Below, piece by piece: positions 8,413 to 17,717 of a DNA stretch of 54,325 bases. Position 1 is the first letter of the stretch. Each line of letters opens with the position of its first letter. A model generated the notes under the pieces. It was not told where the DNA came from. It did not search any database and saw only the letters and a program-made list of their open reading frames with translations. Source of the DNA: an uncultured Dorea sp. (GTDB lineage: Bacteria > Bacillota > Clostridia > Lachnospirales > Lachnospiraceae); assembly GCA_910577685.1 (NCBI GenBank), contig CAJTOH010000026.1:1-54325 (forward strand), given 5' to 3'. A program made the position numbers and the translations under genes.

Positions 8413-9423
8413 CTACCGGGTGATAAACGCCTTAAGGAGGTGATAGGTGTTCATCATCCCGTCGGTATGGGAACGTTCATAATTGTGGGAAGCATACACC
8501 CCGGGTCCGATCAGCCCATGGCGGACATCGTATCCGCTTTTTAACGCCGCGTCCGCATCCGAGTTATAATGAGGATAGATGTCAACGGCGTAGTCAATCT
8601 CGAATTCTTCGGCAAGGGCGGCCAGTCCGGACGTAAGTTCGTAGTCGTAAGGCCCGAACGAATCTTTAGCGCAGATGGAAACCATATGCTCCGTACAATC
8701 CAATCCGTCGCCCACGCATCCCATGTCAACGGAAATGATTTCTTTCGTGTCGGACGGCAGGCAGGAAGCGCCGTGTCCCACCTCCTCATAGACCGTAAAC
8801 AGCAGGGTAACTTTGCGGCTTAAAGTGATCTCGCCTGATCGTACCGCCTTTGCCAGTCCCAGAAGGATGGCGGCGGAGAGTTTGTCATCCAGAAAACGGC
8901 TTTTAATGTAACCGCTCTGTGTAATGACCGTGCGCGGATCCATTGCAATAAAGTCCCCGTTGCGGATCCCGAGTTTCTTCACGCTTTTTTTTGAATGGAC
9001 GTTCTCGTCTAACAGGATCTCCATGTGGTGTTCTGTTTTCGGCTTCTTCTTGTCGGCTACGTGGGAGGAAGGGTCTGTGTTCAGTACGACTCCTGTGTAG
9101 GTGCGTCCGTCACGGGTATGTACCGTACAGTTCTCACCGTCGCAGGTGTCCCACTGATGCCAGCCCACGGAGGTAGGGCGCAGACGTCCGTTATCCTTGA
9201 TTTTCCTGACCATTGCCCCCAGAGTGTCCAGATGTGCCGACAGGACGAGGGGATTGCCGGCTCCGCCGAGATTCACCATAACGTTTCCCTTGTTTGAACG
9301 CTCCGGCTGGTATCCAAGGTCATGCAGTATCCCCATTACATGGTCTGAAATCCTTCGGGTATATCCGGAGGGACTTGGAATGGATGTAAGTGTTAATAAT
9401 TGTTCTAAAATATAGTCTTTCAT
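8413..9423 (-). CDS. M42-family aminopeptidase (FrvX/PepA-like)
   Basis: The 336-residue cytosolic metallo-aminopeptidase shows M42 motifs: SAHLDTLG (first metal His/Asp), SRFLDDK (bridging Asp), YEEVGHG (catalytic Glu and Glu ligand), VDMGCVGD and a C-terminal SHNYERSH. M42 enzymes release N-terminal residues from short peptides and form 12-subunit shells. The chosen start is MKDYIL at 9423, since GGGGG lies 8-9 nt upstream; the longer frame from 9498 would run through the promoter. It is divergent from the RpiR regulator with a shared operator, and functions with the Opp importer and TldDE downstream in peptide catabolism. Confidence 0.9.
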   Translation of the reverse strand: MKDYILEQLLTLTSIPSPSGYTRRISDHVMGILHDLGYQPERSNKGNVMVNLGGAGNPLVLSAHLDTLGAMVRKIKDNGRLRPTSVGWHQWDTCDGENCTVHTRDGRTYTGVVLNTDPSSHVADKKKPKTEHHMEILLDENVHSKKSVKKLGIRNGDFIAMDPRTVITQSGYIKSRFLDDKLSAAILLGLAKAVRSGEITLSRKVTLLFTVYEEVGHGASCLPSDTKEIISVDMGCVGDGLDCTEHMVSICAKDSFGPYDYELTSGLAALAEEFEIDYAVDIYPHYNSDADAALKSGYDVRHGLIGPGVYASHNYERSHTDGMMNTYHLLKAFITR

Positions 9424-9444
9424 ATAAAATCCCCCTTTTTGGTT

Positions 9445-9474
9445 TTGACATAAAATTATAGTATTTACTATAAT
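9445..9474 (+). promoter_or_regulatory. Divergent promoter with palindromic operator
   Basis: TTGACA (9445-9450) and TATAAT (9469-9474), 18 bp apart, face the RpiR gene. The perfect palindrome TATAGTA-TT-TACTATA (9457-9472) overlaps this -10 box and also lies in the minus-strand promoter region of the M42 gene. It is well placed for autoregulation. Binding by RpiR is inference. Confidence 0.7.
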
Positions 9475-9559
9475 AATCCTTTCAAATGAAATATTCAAGA
9501 CCTGTTGCGAAAAAATTCAAAAAATAGTATAATTTTCTTATCATGAGAAAGAGCAGGAT

Positions 9560-10426
9560 ATGAAACGTATGGAAAAAGACATCATCATGCGGATTGAAGA
9601 ATGTTATCTGACAATGACGAAAAAACAGAGACAAGTGGCAGATTATATGAAAGAGAATATCGACACAATGTCATTCATTACCTTGAAGGAGATGAGCAAG
9701 GAGCTGGGAATTACCGAGATTACAATTCTGAACGCCTGTAAAGTTCTTGGATATAACAGTTTCAATGAAGTAAAGTACGAGGTACGCAAGTATATCAATG
9801 TCAACCGGCGGATGGTATTATACAGCCAGAATGAGTACTTTAATAGTTCTCTGCCGGAGTATGAGCTGAATGATAAGGAACGGCTGCTGACGGAGATTTG
9901 TATGGAAGAGAGAGGGCTTATGGATGAATATGCGAGGAATTTTGACAGCCGGCAGATCATGGAGGCCGCCAGACTTTTCCTTGAATATTCTAAGATTATC
10001 TTATGCGGGAGGGGAATGTCCCACATACTCTGTCAATGGCTTGCGTCCGATCTTGCCGGAGCGCAGATCCCTTCCGCAATCACGAATCCGGAACTGAATG
10101 AGAGCGTCTTTGCGACGCTGCCGGCAATTGATGAGAACACGCTGTTTGTGGCGGTTTCGTTTCCGGATTACTATTTTATGACGGAACAGATTGCAAGGTA
10201 CGCCAAGAAGAAAGGGGCGAAGGTGCTGAGCATCACGGACAGCCCGGAGGCGGAAGTGACGAAGTATGCGGATATGTTCCTGACGGTGCGCAGCACTACG
10301 AGGATGTTCATGAATACGGCGTCGGCTCCTATGGCGCTGATCAATCTTCTGGTATCGGCAATCAAGATTGAAAGCGGTATTGACGAGGGAAGCGTCGGGA
10401 AAGAATTCGGGCAGCTTTTCGTATAA
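9560..10426 (+). CDS. MurR/RpiR-family transcriptional regulator
   Basis: The 288-residue protein has an N-terminal HTH_6 domain (about residues 5-80; TLKEMSKELGITEITILNACKVLGY is the recognition region) and a C-terminal SIS domain (about 125-265; it opens IILCGRGMSHILCQWLASDL). SIS domains usually bind phosphosugars, but members next to peptide genes exist. An alternative start, ATG at 9569, fits the AGGA at 9555 better. Neighbours are the divergent M42 gene and the oppA-tldE genes, separated by a terminator. It is the likely regulator of both through the TATAGTA palindromes. Confidence 0.9.
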   Translation: MKRMEKDIIMRIEECYLTMTKKQRQVADYMKENIDTMSFITLKEMSKELGITEITILNACKVLGYNSFNEVKYEVRKYINVNRRMVLYSQNEYFNSSLPEYELNDKERLLTEICMEERGLMDEYARNFDSRQIMEAARLFLEYSKIILCGRGMSHILCQWLASDLAGAQIPSAITNPELNESVFATLPAIDENTLFVAVSFPDYYFMTEQIARYAKKKGAKVLSITDSPEAEVTKYADMFLTVRSTTRMFMNTASAPMALINLLVSAIKIESGIDEGSVGKEFGQLFV

Positions 10427-10496
10427 GAAAATTTTATAATAAAAGTATGATGTCTGCTATAGTAGAGTCACATTTTGAAAAAGAATTTGAGTAAAA

Positions 10497-10591
10497 TTTA
10501 ACAAATACTATAATATAAAAATATGCAACTTCAACAAAGTTGCATATTTTTTTGAATATCTATATTCAAAAACTGTAGTATTTGCTATAAT
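10497..10591 (+). promoter_or_regulatory. oppA promoter with repeated RpiR-type operator sites
   Basis: TGTAGTATTTGCTATA (10574-10589) matches the palindrome at 9457 in 14 of 16 positions and overlaps a TATAAT -10 box (10586-10591). TTTAACAAATACTATA (10497-10512) matches its complement in 13 of 16. A half site TATAGTA lies at 10458-10464. The -35 box is weak (TTCAAA, 10564-10569). The two better sites flank the terminator, which would suit looping or cooperative repression. Confidence 0.65.
10521..10553 (+). terminator. Intrinsic terminator of the RpiR gene
   Basis: An 11-bp perfect stem, ATATGCAACTT (10521-10531) with AAGTTGCATAT (10537-10547), is followed by a run of T to 10553. It separates the regulator transcript from the opp operon. 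Confidence 0.85.
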
Positions 10592-10662
10592 AGAAAAAAG
10601 ATATATCAGATATAGATGCATTTTATATCTGATAAAACCAAAAGCATAAAGGAGGCTAATTT

Positions 10663-12342
10663 ATGAAAAAGAAATTAGTGGCAGCGCTGGTTGCGGCGGC
10701 AATGGTATTATCGCTTGCGGCATGCGGCGGCAAGAGCGACGGAGGTTCATCAGGCGGGTCAGGTGGCTCCGGCAGCGCGGGAGGCGAGATGTATTACAAT
10801 AACTATCTCATGACAGAGCCGTCCACGCTGGATTCCATCAAGGGGAATGACAACTACAGCCGTGGAATCCTGATCAATACTATGGAGCCGCTGACACGTC
10901 TCGTGGAGAAGGACGGAGAGCAGGTGAGGGAAGCCGCAGGCGCAGAGAGCTGGGAGTCCAATGAAGACGGTACGGTATGGACGTTCAAGATCCGTGACAA
11001 CAAGTGGTCTGACGGTCAGGAAGTAACGGCGGAAGATTACGCTTATGGTATTACACAGACACTGAACCCGGAAGCCGGTTCACCGAACTCATTCTTTACC
11101 GCCAGCTTTATCAAGAACGGCTCTAAAGTTGTGAACGGAGAGGCTTCCGTGGAGGAGCTGGGCGTAAAGGCAGTGGATGATAAGACGCTGGAGATTACGC
11201 TGGAAGCCCCGACGCCTTATTTCATGTCTTTGACCGACACGAGGGCATGTTATCCGGTGCGTAAGGATTTCGTTGAGAAGTACGGGGAGACCTATGGTTC
11301 GGAGGCGGAGAATTTTATCGGGAACGGACCTTTTAAGATCGAATCATGGGTACATAACTCCGAGATTACGCTTGTAAAGAATGAGGATTATTGGGATGCC
11401 GATAATGTGAAGCTTGATAAGGTACATTACGCGATTATCAACGACGAGACGGCGGTATTCAATTCCTTTGACAGCGGGCAGCTTGACACATGTTCCACAG
11501 GTTCCGAGGAATGGGTAGGACGTTTTGATAAGAAGGAAGGAGTGGAAAGACTCGATGCGGTCATTCCTTCCATGCGTTTTGATTTCTTCAATGTGAAGGA
11601 CGAGCTGTTCAGCAACCTGAATATCCGCAAGGCGTTCGTTCTGGCGGTTGACAGGGAAGACATGGCGAAGACTATCTATCAGGATATGCATATCCCGGCA
11701 TACTGGTGGGTTCCGCAGGCAGTTTCTACGGGCGAGCTTGGGGATTACCGCGACCAGATAGAGGGGCCGCTTGAGAAGATGGCGAAGGAAGAGGACGCAA
11801 AGGAGCTGCTTCTGAAAGGAATGGAGGAGCTTAACCTCGGAAGCGACCCGTCTAAGCTTACGGTGAAATATTCCATGAGCGCGACGACACAGTGGGCGCG
11901 TAATTACGGCGAGTACGTACAGCAGAAGTATAAAGACGTCCTTGGCGTTAATATCGAGCTGGACTTTAACGAATGGTCTACATTCCAGCAGAAGACCAAC
12001 AGCGGGGAGTACCAGATGGGCAATATGATATGGGGAACGGACTATGACGACCCGATGTCCATGATTTCCCTGTTTACCACGGAGAACTCCAGCAATATTC
12101 CGACGAACTGGTCTAACGAGGAATTCGACTCATTGATCGCGCAGGCGGGAAAAGAGATGGATGAGGCGAAGAGAGTGGAGCTTTATGCACAGGCAGAGGA
12201 GATTCTCTTTAACGAGGGATGCAATATTTGTCCCCTTGTCAATGAGATGCAGCACATCTTCCGTTACAGCTATGTGAAGAATGTAGATAAGAAATATACG
12301 TCAACTTCCGGAGCAAAGTACATATATATTGAAGGAAGATAA
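10663..12342 (+). CDS. oppA: Oligopeptide ABC transporter substrate-binding lipoprotein
   Basis: The 559-residue protein has a lipoprotein signal peptide with lipobox LSLAAC (Cys at about residue 21), then a Gly/Ser-rich linker of about 20 residues and an SBP_bac_5 domain. The family motif NGPFKIESW and the segment SVEELGVKAVDDKTLEITLEAP-like are characteristic of OppA/DppA proteins. It would be anchored outside the membrane and capture peptides for OppBCDF. A strong AAAGGAGG-like site precedes the ATG. The hairpin just after its stop would allow more of this subunit than of the permeases, as is usual for binding proteins. Confidence 0.95.
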   Translation: MKKKLVAALVAAAMVLSLAACGGKSDGGSSGGSGGSGSAGGEMYYNNYLMTEPSTLDSIKGNDNYSRGILINTMEPLTRLVEKDGEQVREAAGAESWESNEDGTVWTFKIRDNKWSDGQEVTAEDYAYGITQTLNPEAGSPNSFFTASFIKNGSKVVNGEASVEELGVKAVDDKTLEITLEAPTPYFMSLTDTRACYPVRKDFVEKYGETYGSEAENFIGNGPFKIESWVHNSEITLVKNEDYWDADNVKLDKVHYAIINDETAVFNSFDSGQLDTCSTGSEEWVGRFDKKEGVERLDAVIPSMRFDFFNVKDELFSNLNIRKAFVLAVDREDMAKTIYQDMHIPAYWWVPQAVSTGELGDYRDQIEGPLEKMAKEEDAKELLLKGMEELNLGSDPSKLTVKYSMSATTQWARNYGEYVQQKYKDVLGVNIELDFNEWSTFQQKTNSGEYQMGNMIWGTDYDDPMSMISLFTTENSSNIPTNWSNEEFDSLIAQAGKEMDEAKRVELYAQAEEILFNEGCNICPLVNEMQHIFRYSYVKNVDKKYTSTSGAKYIYIEGR

Positions 12343-12353
12343 GTAGCTTGAAG

Positions 12354-12404
12354 ATGGGGTTGTTGGAAAATGTTGTATGTCATTTCCCTGCAATCCCATT
12401 TTTT
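12354..12404 (+). terminator. Intercistronic hairpin with T-run (partial terminator)
   Basis: ATGGGGTTG (12354-12362) pairs with CAATCCCAT (12391-12399) with one G-T pair. An inner GGAAAATG/CATTTCC stem and a T-run to 12404 complete it. It lies between oppA and oppB, where partial termination or 3'-end protection raises binding-protein levels. Confidence 0.65.
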
Positions 12405-12434
12405 AACATGTAAGTACGAAAAGGGAGAGAAAAG

Positions 12435-13358
12435 ATGGCAAAATTTATCGCAAAACGTATCGGATATATGTTGCTTACGCTGTTCATCGTTATTACGGCA
12501 ACCTTTTTTCTGATGCACAGTATCCCGGGAGATCCTCTTGCCCATATGGCGAGGAACCTGCCGGAACAGACGAGGGCAAATTATTATGAAAAATACGGGC
12601 TTGATAAATCCACCCCGGAGCAGTATGTGATCTTCATGAAGAATCTTCTTACCAAGGGCGAGATGGGAGAGTCCCTCAGGTATCCCGGCCGTGAGGTTAC
12701 GGATACCCTGATGACCAACTCATCCGTGTCGGCAAAGCCTGGCGGGCTTGCGTTGGTCGTAGGCCTTGTCATCGGTATTGTGCTCGGGATCATCGCGGCC
12801 CTCAATAAGAATAAATGGCCGGATTACATCGTAATGTTTATCGCAATTCTGGGAATCACGGTGCCGGTCTTTGTTCTGGCGTCGGTGCTCCAATATGTTT
12901 TCAGCGTTAAGCTGATGGTGCTGCCGACGACGGGATGGGGAAGCTGGAAGAACGTGGTCCTTCCGGTCGTTGTGTTGAGTTTCGGAACCATTGCGACCTA
13001 CGCCCGTTATGTGAAGTCGAACATGCTGGACGTGATGGGGCAGGATTATATCCTCACGGCAGAGGCGAAGGGAGTCAGCAGATTCAACGTTGTGAAAAGC
13101 CATGTCCTTAAGAATTCGTTCCTTCCCTGTATGACTCTTCTGGTAGGGCAGGTATCCGGTATATTCACAGGATCCTTCGTGGTAGAGAAGATCTTTGGTA
13201 TTCCTGGGCTTGGTTTCTACTATATTAATTCAATCAACGACAGAGATTATACGATGATCATCGGTACGACGATCTTTGCGGCGGCTTTGTTCGTGTTCGT
13301 CCAGCTTGTGGTGGATATCGCGTACAGCCTGATGGATCCGAGAATCCGTGTGAAGTAG
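12435..13358 (+). CDS. oppB: Oligopeptide ABC transporter permease OppB
   Basis: The 307-residue protein has about six membrane segments, the first at residues 9-30 (MLLTLFIVITATFFLMHSIPGDP, a classic OppB/DppB opening). The cytoplasmic EAA loop is AEAKGVSRFNVVKSHVLKN. The C-terminus AYSLMDPRIRVK is typical. AGGGAGAG precedes the ATG. It pairs with OppC and is driven by OppD/OppF. Confidence 0.95.
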   Translation: MAKFIAKRIGYMLLTLFIVITATFFLMHSIPGDPLAHMARNLPEQTRANYYEKYGLDKSTPEQYVIFMKNLLTKGEMGESLRYPGREVTDTLMTNSSVSAKPGGLALVVGLVIGIVLGIIAALNKNKWPDYIVMFIAILGITVPVFVLASVLQYVFSVKLMVLPTTGWGSWKNVVLPVVVLSFGTIATYARYVKSNMLDVMGQDYILTAEAKGVSRFNVVKSHVLKNSFLPCMTLLVGQVSGIFTGSFVVEKIFGIPGLGFYYINSINDRDYTMIIGTTIFAAALFVFVQLVVDIAYSLMDPRIRVK

Positions 13359-13370
13359 GAGGAAGAGCAT

Positions 13371-14318
13371 ATGATGGTAAATCACGATGTGACAGATATG
13401 ATGGAAAATATACCTGATGAGAAATTTAAGATCATCGGGATCGATAAAGATGCGGAAGCCCCTTCAAGACCGCGGATCGGCTACTGGCGGGATGCGTGGA
13501 GGCGGCTTCGGGAGAATAAGGTCGCGTTTGTCGCGCTGATTATTCTTCTCATACTGATTTTCTTTATTATCTTTGGACCCGGAATCAGCGGTTATGAATT
13601 TGAACAGATCGACTCGGACGCGATCAACCAGGGGCCGAGCGCGGAGCATTGGTTCGGAACGGATGATCTGGGAAGGGACCTGTTTGCCAGGGTTTGGCAG
13701 GCGGGCCGTGTATCTATTATTATCGGTATCTTAGGCGCTGTGATCGCCAGCGTCGTGGGAAGTATTTACGGAGGAATCGCCGCGTATTTCGGCGGCGCGG
13801 TGGATGATATTATGATGCGTATCGTGGAGGTGCTCTTGAGTATCCCCTACCTGATCATCGTAATCCTGATCTCTGTTATTACGGACAGCAAAAGCCTTGG
13901 GACCATGCTGGTGGCCCTGACGCTGACCGGCTGGTGCGGAATCGCGAGGCTGGTGCGGGGCCAGATGCTGCAGCTGAAATCACAGGAGTATGTACTTGCG
14001 GCCAATGCCCTCGGCGTTGCTCCGATTAAGATTATTTTGAAACATATGATCCCCAATACCATTGGAATGATCATTGTTGCCATTACCTTTGACATTCCGG
14101 GCTATATTTTCTCAGAAGCATTCTTAAGTTATGTGGGACTTGGGATCCAGCCGCCGTCCACCAGTTGGGGAGCGCTTGCTTCGGCGGCGCAGCAGAACTT
14201 CATGTTCTACCCGTATCAGCTTTTGTTCCCCGCGCTGATGATCGCCCTTACCATGCTGTCGTTTACCTTGCTTGGCGACGGCCTCCGGGATGCGCTGGAC
14301 CCGAAATTACGTAAATAG
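13371..14318 (+). CDS. oppC: Oligopeptide ABC transporter permease OppC
   Basis: The 315-residue permease has the OppC_N segment (WRDAWRRLRENKVAFVAL), the HWFGTDDLGRDLFARVW motif after the first helix, and an EAA loop ANALGVAPIKIILKHMIPN. The C-terminus LGDGLRDALDPKLRK is diagnostic of DppC/OppC. The start, MMVNHDVTDMMEN, is 12 nt after oppB with GGAGGAAGAG upstream. It is the second membrane subunit. Confidence 0.95.
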   Translation: MMVNHDVTDMMENIPDEKFKIIGIDKDAEAPSRPRIGYWRDAWRRLRENKVAFVALIILLILIFFIIFGPGISGYEFEQIDSDAINQGPSAEHWFGTDDLGRDLFARVWQAGRVSIIIGILGAVIASVVGSIYGGIAAYFGGAVDDIMMRIVEVLLSIPYLIIVILISVITDSKSLGTMLVALTLTGWCGIARLVRGQMLQLKSQEYVLAANALGVAPIKIILKHMIPNTIGMIIVAITFDIPGYIFSEAFLSYVGLGIQPPSTSWGALASAAQQNFMFYPYQLLFPALMIALTMLSFTLLGDGLRDALDPKLRK

Positions 14319-14329
14319 GAGAGACGGAT

Positions 14330-15352
14330 ATGGAAAAAGAAAAAATATTAGAAGTCAATAATTTGAATGTTTCCTTTAATACATATGCCGGGGAAGTTAA
14401 GGCTGTGAGGGGAGTCAGTTTTGAGCTTTGCAAAGGGGAGACGCTGGCGTTCGTAGGCGAGTCGGGATGCGGCAAAACGGTAACGGCAAAGTCCATCCTC
14501 CGTCTGCTTAAGCCTCCGTTTGCGGTGATCAAGCCCGAGTCAAAGATCGTCTGTAACGGGAAAGACGTATTGAAGATGAGCGAGAAGGAGCTGTGTGAGT
14601 TCCGGGGGGACGATGTGGGAATGATCTTTCAGGATCCAATGACTTCCCTGAACCCGACCATGACGGTAGGAAGGCAGATCATGGAAAGCCTGATGATTCA
14701 TAAGAAGCTTGACAAGAAGGGGGCGAGGGAGGAAGCCGTCAACATGCTGAAGCTAGTAAATATCCCAAGCCCTGAGAAACGGATCGACAACTATCCCCAT
14801 GAGATGTCCGGCGGTATGCGCCAGAGGGTCATGATCGCCATTGCGCTGGCATGTAATCCGAACGTGCTGATTGCGGACGAGCCGACGACGGCGCTGGACG
14901 TGACGATCCAGGCCCAGATCATGGATCTGATGATGGAGCTTAAGATCAAGATGAATACCGCGATCATCCTCGTTACCCACGACTTGGGCGTGGTGGCTAA
15001 TTTCGCGGACCGTATCCAGGTTATGTACGCCGGCGAGGTAGTTGAGAGAGGGACGACGAAGGAGATTTTCAATGAGAGCAGGCATCCCTATACGTGGGCT
15101 TTGCTCCGGTCTGTTCCGAGGCTTGGAAGCGAGTCGAAGAAAGAGCTGTATGCGTTGGGCGGGACTCCTCCGGATCTGCTGCTTCCGCTGAACCATTGCC
15201 CGTTTGCCGACAGGTGCGAATACTGTATGCCTATCTGTAAAGAGCGTAAGCCGCAGGAAACATGTTTAAGCGATACCCATAAAGTGTCCTGCTGGCTCAT
15301 GCATGAGAAAGCTCCGAAGGTAGAGTCGTTTTATGATAGGAGGGAGAAGTAA
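14330..15352 (+). CDS. oppD: Oligopeptide ABC transporter ATPase OppD
   Basis: The 340-residue ATPase has Walker A GESGCGKTVTAK, signature MSGGMRQRV, Walker B VLIADEPTTALD and H-loop VTHDLG. The C-terminal oligo_HPY extension carries cysteines (CPFADRCEYCMPIC...C) typical of OppD/DppD. It ends in TAATG, overlapping the oppF start by one base, so the two are translationally coupled. Confidence 0.95.
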   Translation: MEKEKILEVNNLNVSFNTYAGEVKAVRGVSFELCKGETLAFVGESGCGKTVTAKSILRLLKPPFAVIKPESKIVCNGKDVLKMSEKELCEFRGDDVGMIFQDPMTSLNPTMTVGRQIMESLMIHKKLDKKGAREEAVNMLKLVNIPSPEKRIDNYPHEMSGGMRQRVMIAIALACNPNVLIADEPTTALDVTIQAQIMDLMMELKIKMNTAIILVTHDLGVVANFADRIQVMYAGEVVERGTTKEIFNESRHPYTWALLRSVPRLGSESKKELYALGGTPPDLLLPLNHCPFADRCEYCMPICKERKPQETCLSDTHKVSCWLMHEKAPKVESFYDRREK

Positions 15353-16320
15353 TGGGCGAATATATCGTAGAGGCGAAGGATCTGTGCAAATATTTTAAGG
15401 CGGGAAAGAATCAGACATTGAAAGCGGTCGACGGAGTGAATATCCGGCTTGAGAAGGGGGAGACCCTTGGATTAGTAGGAGAGTCCGGCTGCGGGAAGAC
15501 GACCTGCGGGCGTACGCTTGTGAAGCTCTATGACGCCACCGGCGGAACGGTACTGTTTGAAGGGAAGGACGTGTCCAAGCTCAAAGGGAAGGAGTTATTG
15601 GGCTTTCGAAAGGACGCTCAGATTATCTTTCAGGACCCCTATGCTTCTTTGGATCCCCGTATGACTATCGGAGAGATTATAACGGAGGGGATGAACGTGC
15701 ATTTCCGTCTGTCAGAGAAGGAGAAAGAGGAGCGGGTGAACGACCTGCTGCATAAGGTAGGCCTTAATGCGGAGTATGCCAACCGTTTTGCCCATGAGCT
15801 GTCCGGGGGACAGAGGCAGCGTGTGGGGATTGCGAGGGCGTTAGCGGTGGAGCCGAAGTTCATCGTGTGCGACGAGCCGATCTCTGCTCTTGACGTGTCA
15901 ATCCAGGCCCAGATCGTCAATCTGCTGATTAAGCTGCAGCGTGAGATGGGGCTGACATACCTGTTTATTTCCCATGACCTGTCGATGGTCAAACATATCT
16001 CTGACAGGGTAGGAGTTATGTATCTGGGCTCTATGGTGGAGCTTGCCGGCAACCATGCCCTGTACGATAATCCGATTCATCCTTATACCCAAGCGTTGAT
16101 CTCCGCAATTCCGGAGGCTGACCCGGATGAGGAAGAAGGAAAGTCCCGGGTACACTTAGAAGGCGAGGTGCCAAGCCCGATTAACCCGCCGCCGGGATGC
16201 AGGTTCAAGGGAAGATGCAAGTATGCGAAGGACATCTGTGATAGGGAGATGCCGGCGCTAAAGGAAGTAGAGCCGGGGCATTTTGTGGCGTGCCACATGT
16301 GCGGGAAGGAAAACTGGTAG
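15352..16320 (+). CDS. oppF: Oligopeptide ABC transporter ATPase OppF
   Basis: The 322-residue ATPase has Walker A GESGCGKTTCGR, signature LSGGQRQRVGIARAL, Walker B FIVCDEPISALD and H-loop ISHDLS. The oligo_HPY tail has the Cys pattern CRFKGRCKYAKDIC...C. It forms the ATPase heterodimer with OppD. The stop is followed within 11 nt by the tldD start. Confidence 0.95.
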   Translation: MGEYIVEAKDLCKYFKAGKNQTLKAVDGVNIRLEKGETLGLVGESGCGKTTCGRTLVKLYDATGGTVLFEGKDVSKLKGKELLGFRKDAQIIFQDPYASLDPRMTIGEIITEGMNVHFRLSEKEKEERVNDLLHKVGLNAEYANRFAHELSGGQRQRVGIARALAVEPKFIVCDEPISALDVSIQAQIVNLLIKLQREMGLTYLFISHDLSMVKHISDRVGVMYLGSMVELAGNHALYDNPIHPYTQALISAIPEADPDEEEGKSRVHLEGEVPSPINPPPGCRFKGRCKYAKDICDREMPALKEVEPGHFVACHMCGKENW

Positions 16321-16331
16321 GAGTAAAAAGG

Positions 16332-17717
16332 ATGTTGGCAAAATCATACATAGAGAAGATATTGGATTATGCGGTTTCCTATGGGGTTGATTATGCGGAG
16401 GTATTCTTTGAGGACGTGGAACGGACACGGTTCAGTCTCGTGGATATGCAGGTCGTTAAATGTGCCTGTGGACGGGAGAGCGGTATCGGGATCCGCATGT
16501 TCCGAGGATTGGAATGTGAATATCTGTACAGCGCGGATATAAGAGAAGAGAAGGTGCTCGGACTTATGAAAGAGCGTCTGGGAGCAGGAGGCGTTTTTGG
16601 TAAGAGAACGCCTCTTTCCGCAATACTGCCTCATGGAGTCGTTCTGCAGGGGACGCTGCCCTGCCATATGAAACTGAAAAAGAAGATCTGTCTGGTACAG
16701 GAGGCGGTCAAAGAAGGAAAGAGCGAGGAGGACTGCATTGTACAGGGGCGCGCCTGTTATACGGACGCGGACCAGAGGGTGCAGATCGGGAATACGGAAG
16801 GCGTGTACGCAGAGGACCGCCGGGTGCGCACGCGGGTACAGTTTACCATGGCGGCGTCTGACGGGAAGTCTGAGGGCAGGCAGACTGGTTTCGCTGGGCC
16901 GGGTGCGATGCAGGGGCCGGATTTCCTTGGAACGGACGCCTTCGCGGCTTATGCCAGAAGCGCGGCGAGGAGCGCGAAGGGGATGCTGGGAGCGCGTCCG
17001 TGCCCGGTGGGACGGATGCCGGTTATTATTGCAAATGGTTTCGGCGGGTTATTCTTTCACGAGGCGTGCGGACATTCGCTGGAGGGAGCCTTTGCGGCCG
17101 GCGGGCACTCGGAATTTTCAGGAAAGCTTGGAACGAAGGTGGCGTCGGAAAAGGTGACGCTGATTGACGACGGTTCGATTACAGGGGAGTGGGGTTCTCT
17201 GGGTATCGATGACGAGGGGATTCTGACAAGGAAGAACGTGCTGATCGAGGGAGGTATTTTAAAGGGATACCTTTTGGACCGGATGGCCGCGCGTCGGATG
17301 GGGCTTGCGCCGACCGGCTCCTGCAGGCGGGAGAATTACCGGTTTGCCCCGGTATCGCGTATGACGAATACATATATTGCGCCGGGTGCGGACAATTTCG
17401 GGGATATGGTCGGTTCTGTCGGAAGGGGATTGTTCGTGAAGGACATTAACGCAGGCTCTGTTTCCCCTGCGACCGGAGAATTTAATTTTAACACAGGGGA
17501 AACTTACCTGATCGAGAAGGGGGAGATTACCGTACCCCTTATGAGCGCAACACTGATAGGGACAGGCGGGGATATCCTGCATAAGGTGGACATGGTGTCG
17601 GACAATTTTGACTTGGCGCAGGGGTATTGTTATGCCGGAAGCGGGCAGCTCCCGATTGGTGCGGGACAGCCTGCGGTGCGGGTTACGGAGATGACGGTAG
17701 GAGGGAAGGAACTATGA
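16332..17717 (+). CDS. tldD: TldD-like metalloprotease subunit
   Basis: The 461-residue protein is of the TldD/PmbA family. The zinc motif HExxxH is present as H243-E-A-C-G-H248, and a cysteine in GYCYAGSG near the C-terminus matches the third ligand region. The end, GAGQPAVRVTEMTVGG, is typical. The start is taken at the ATG at 16332, 9 nt after GGAG, rather than the longer frame from 16290. TldD/TldE heterodimers cut unfolded peptides from the N-side in a closed chamber and process microcin B17 and antitoxin CcdA in E. coli. Here it follows oppF directly, so imported peptides are the likely substrate. Confidence 0.92.
   Translation: MLAKSYIEKILDYAVSYGVDYAEVFFEDVERTRFSLVDMQVVKCACGRESGIGIRMFRGLECEYLYSADIREEKVLGLMKERLGAGGVFGKRTPLSAILPHGVVLQGTLPCHMKLKKKICLVQEAVKEGKSEEDCIVQGRACYTDADQRVQIGNTEGVYAEDRRVRTRVQFTMAASDGKSEGRQTGFAGPGAMQGPDFLGTDAFAAYARSAARSAKGMLGARPCPVGRMPVIIANGFGGLFFHEACGHSLEGAFAAGGHSEFSGKLGTKVASEKVTLIDDGSITGEWGSLGIDDEGILTRKNVLIEGGILKGYLLDRMAARRMGLAPTGSCRRENYRFAPVSRMTNTYIAPGADNFGDMVGSVGRGLFVKDINAGSVSPATGEFNFNTGETYLIEKGEITVPLMSATLIGTGGDILHKVDMVSDNFDLAQGYCYAGSGQLPIGAGQPAVRVTEMTVGGKEL

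Noticed and set aside
9423..9498. N-terminal extension of the M42 gene
   Set aside because: It runs through the palindrome and promoter; GGGGG is well placed before 9423.
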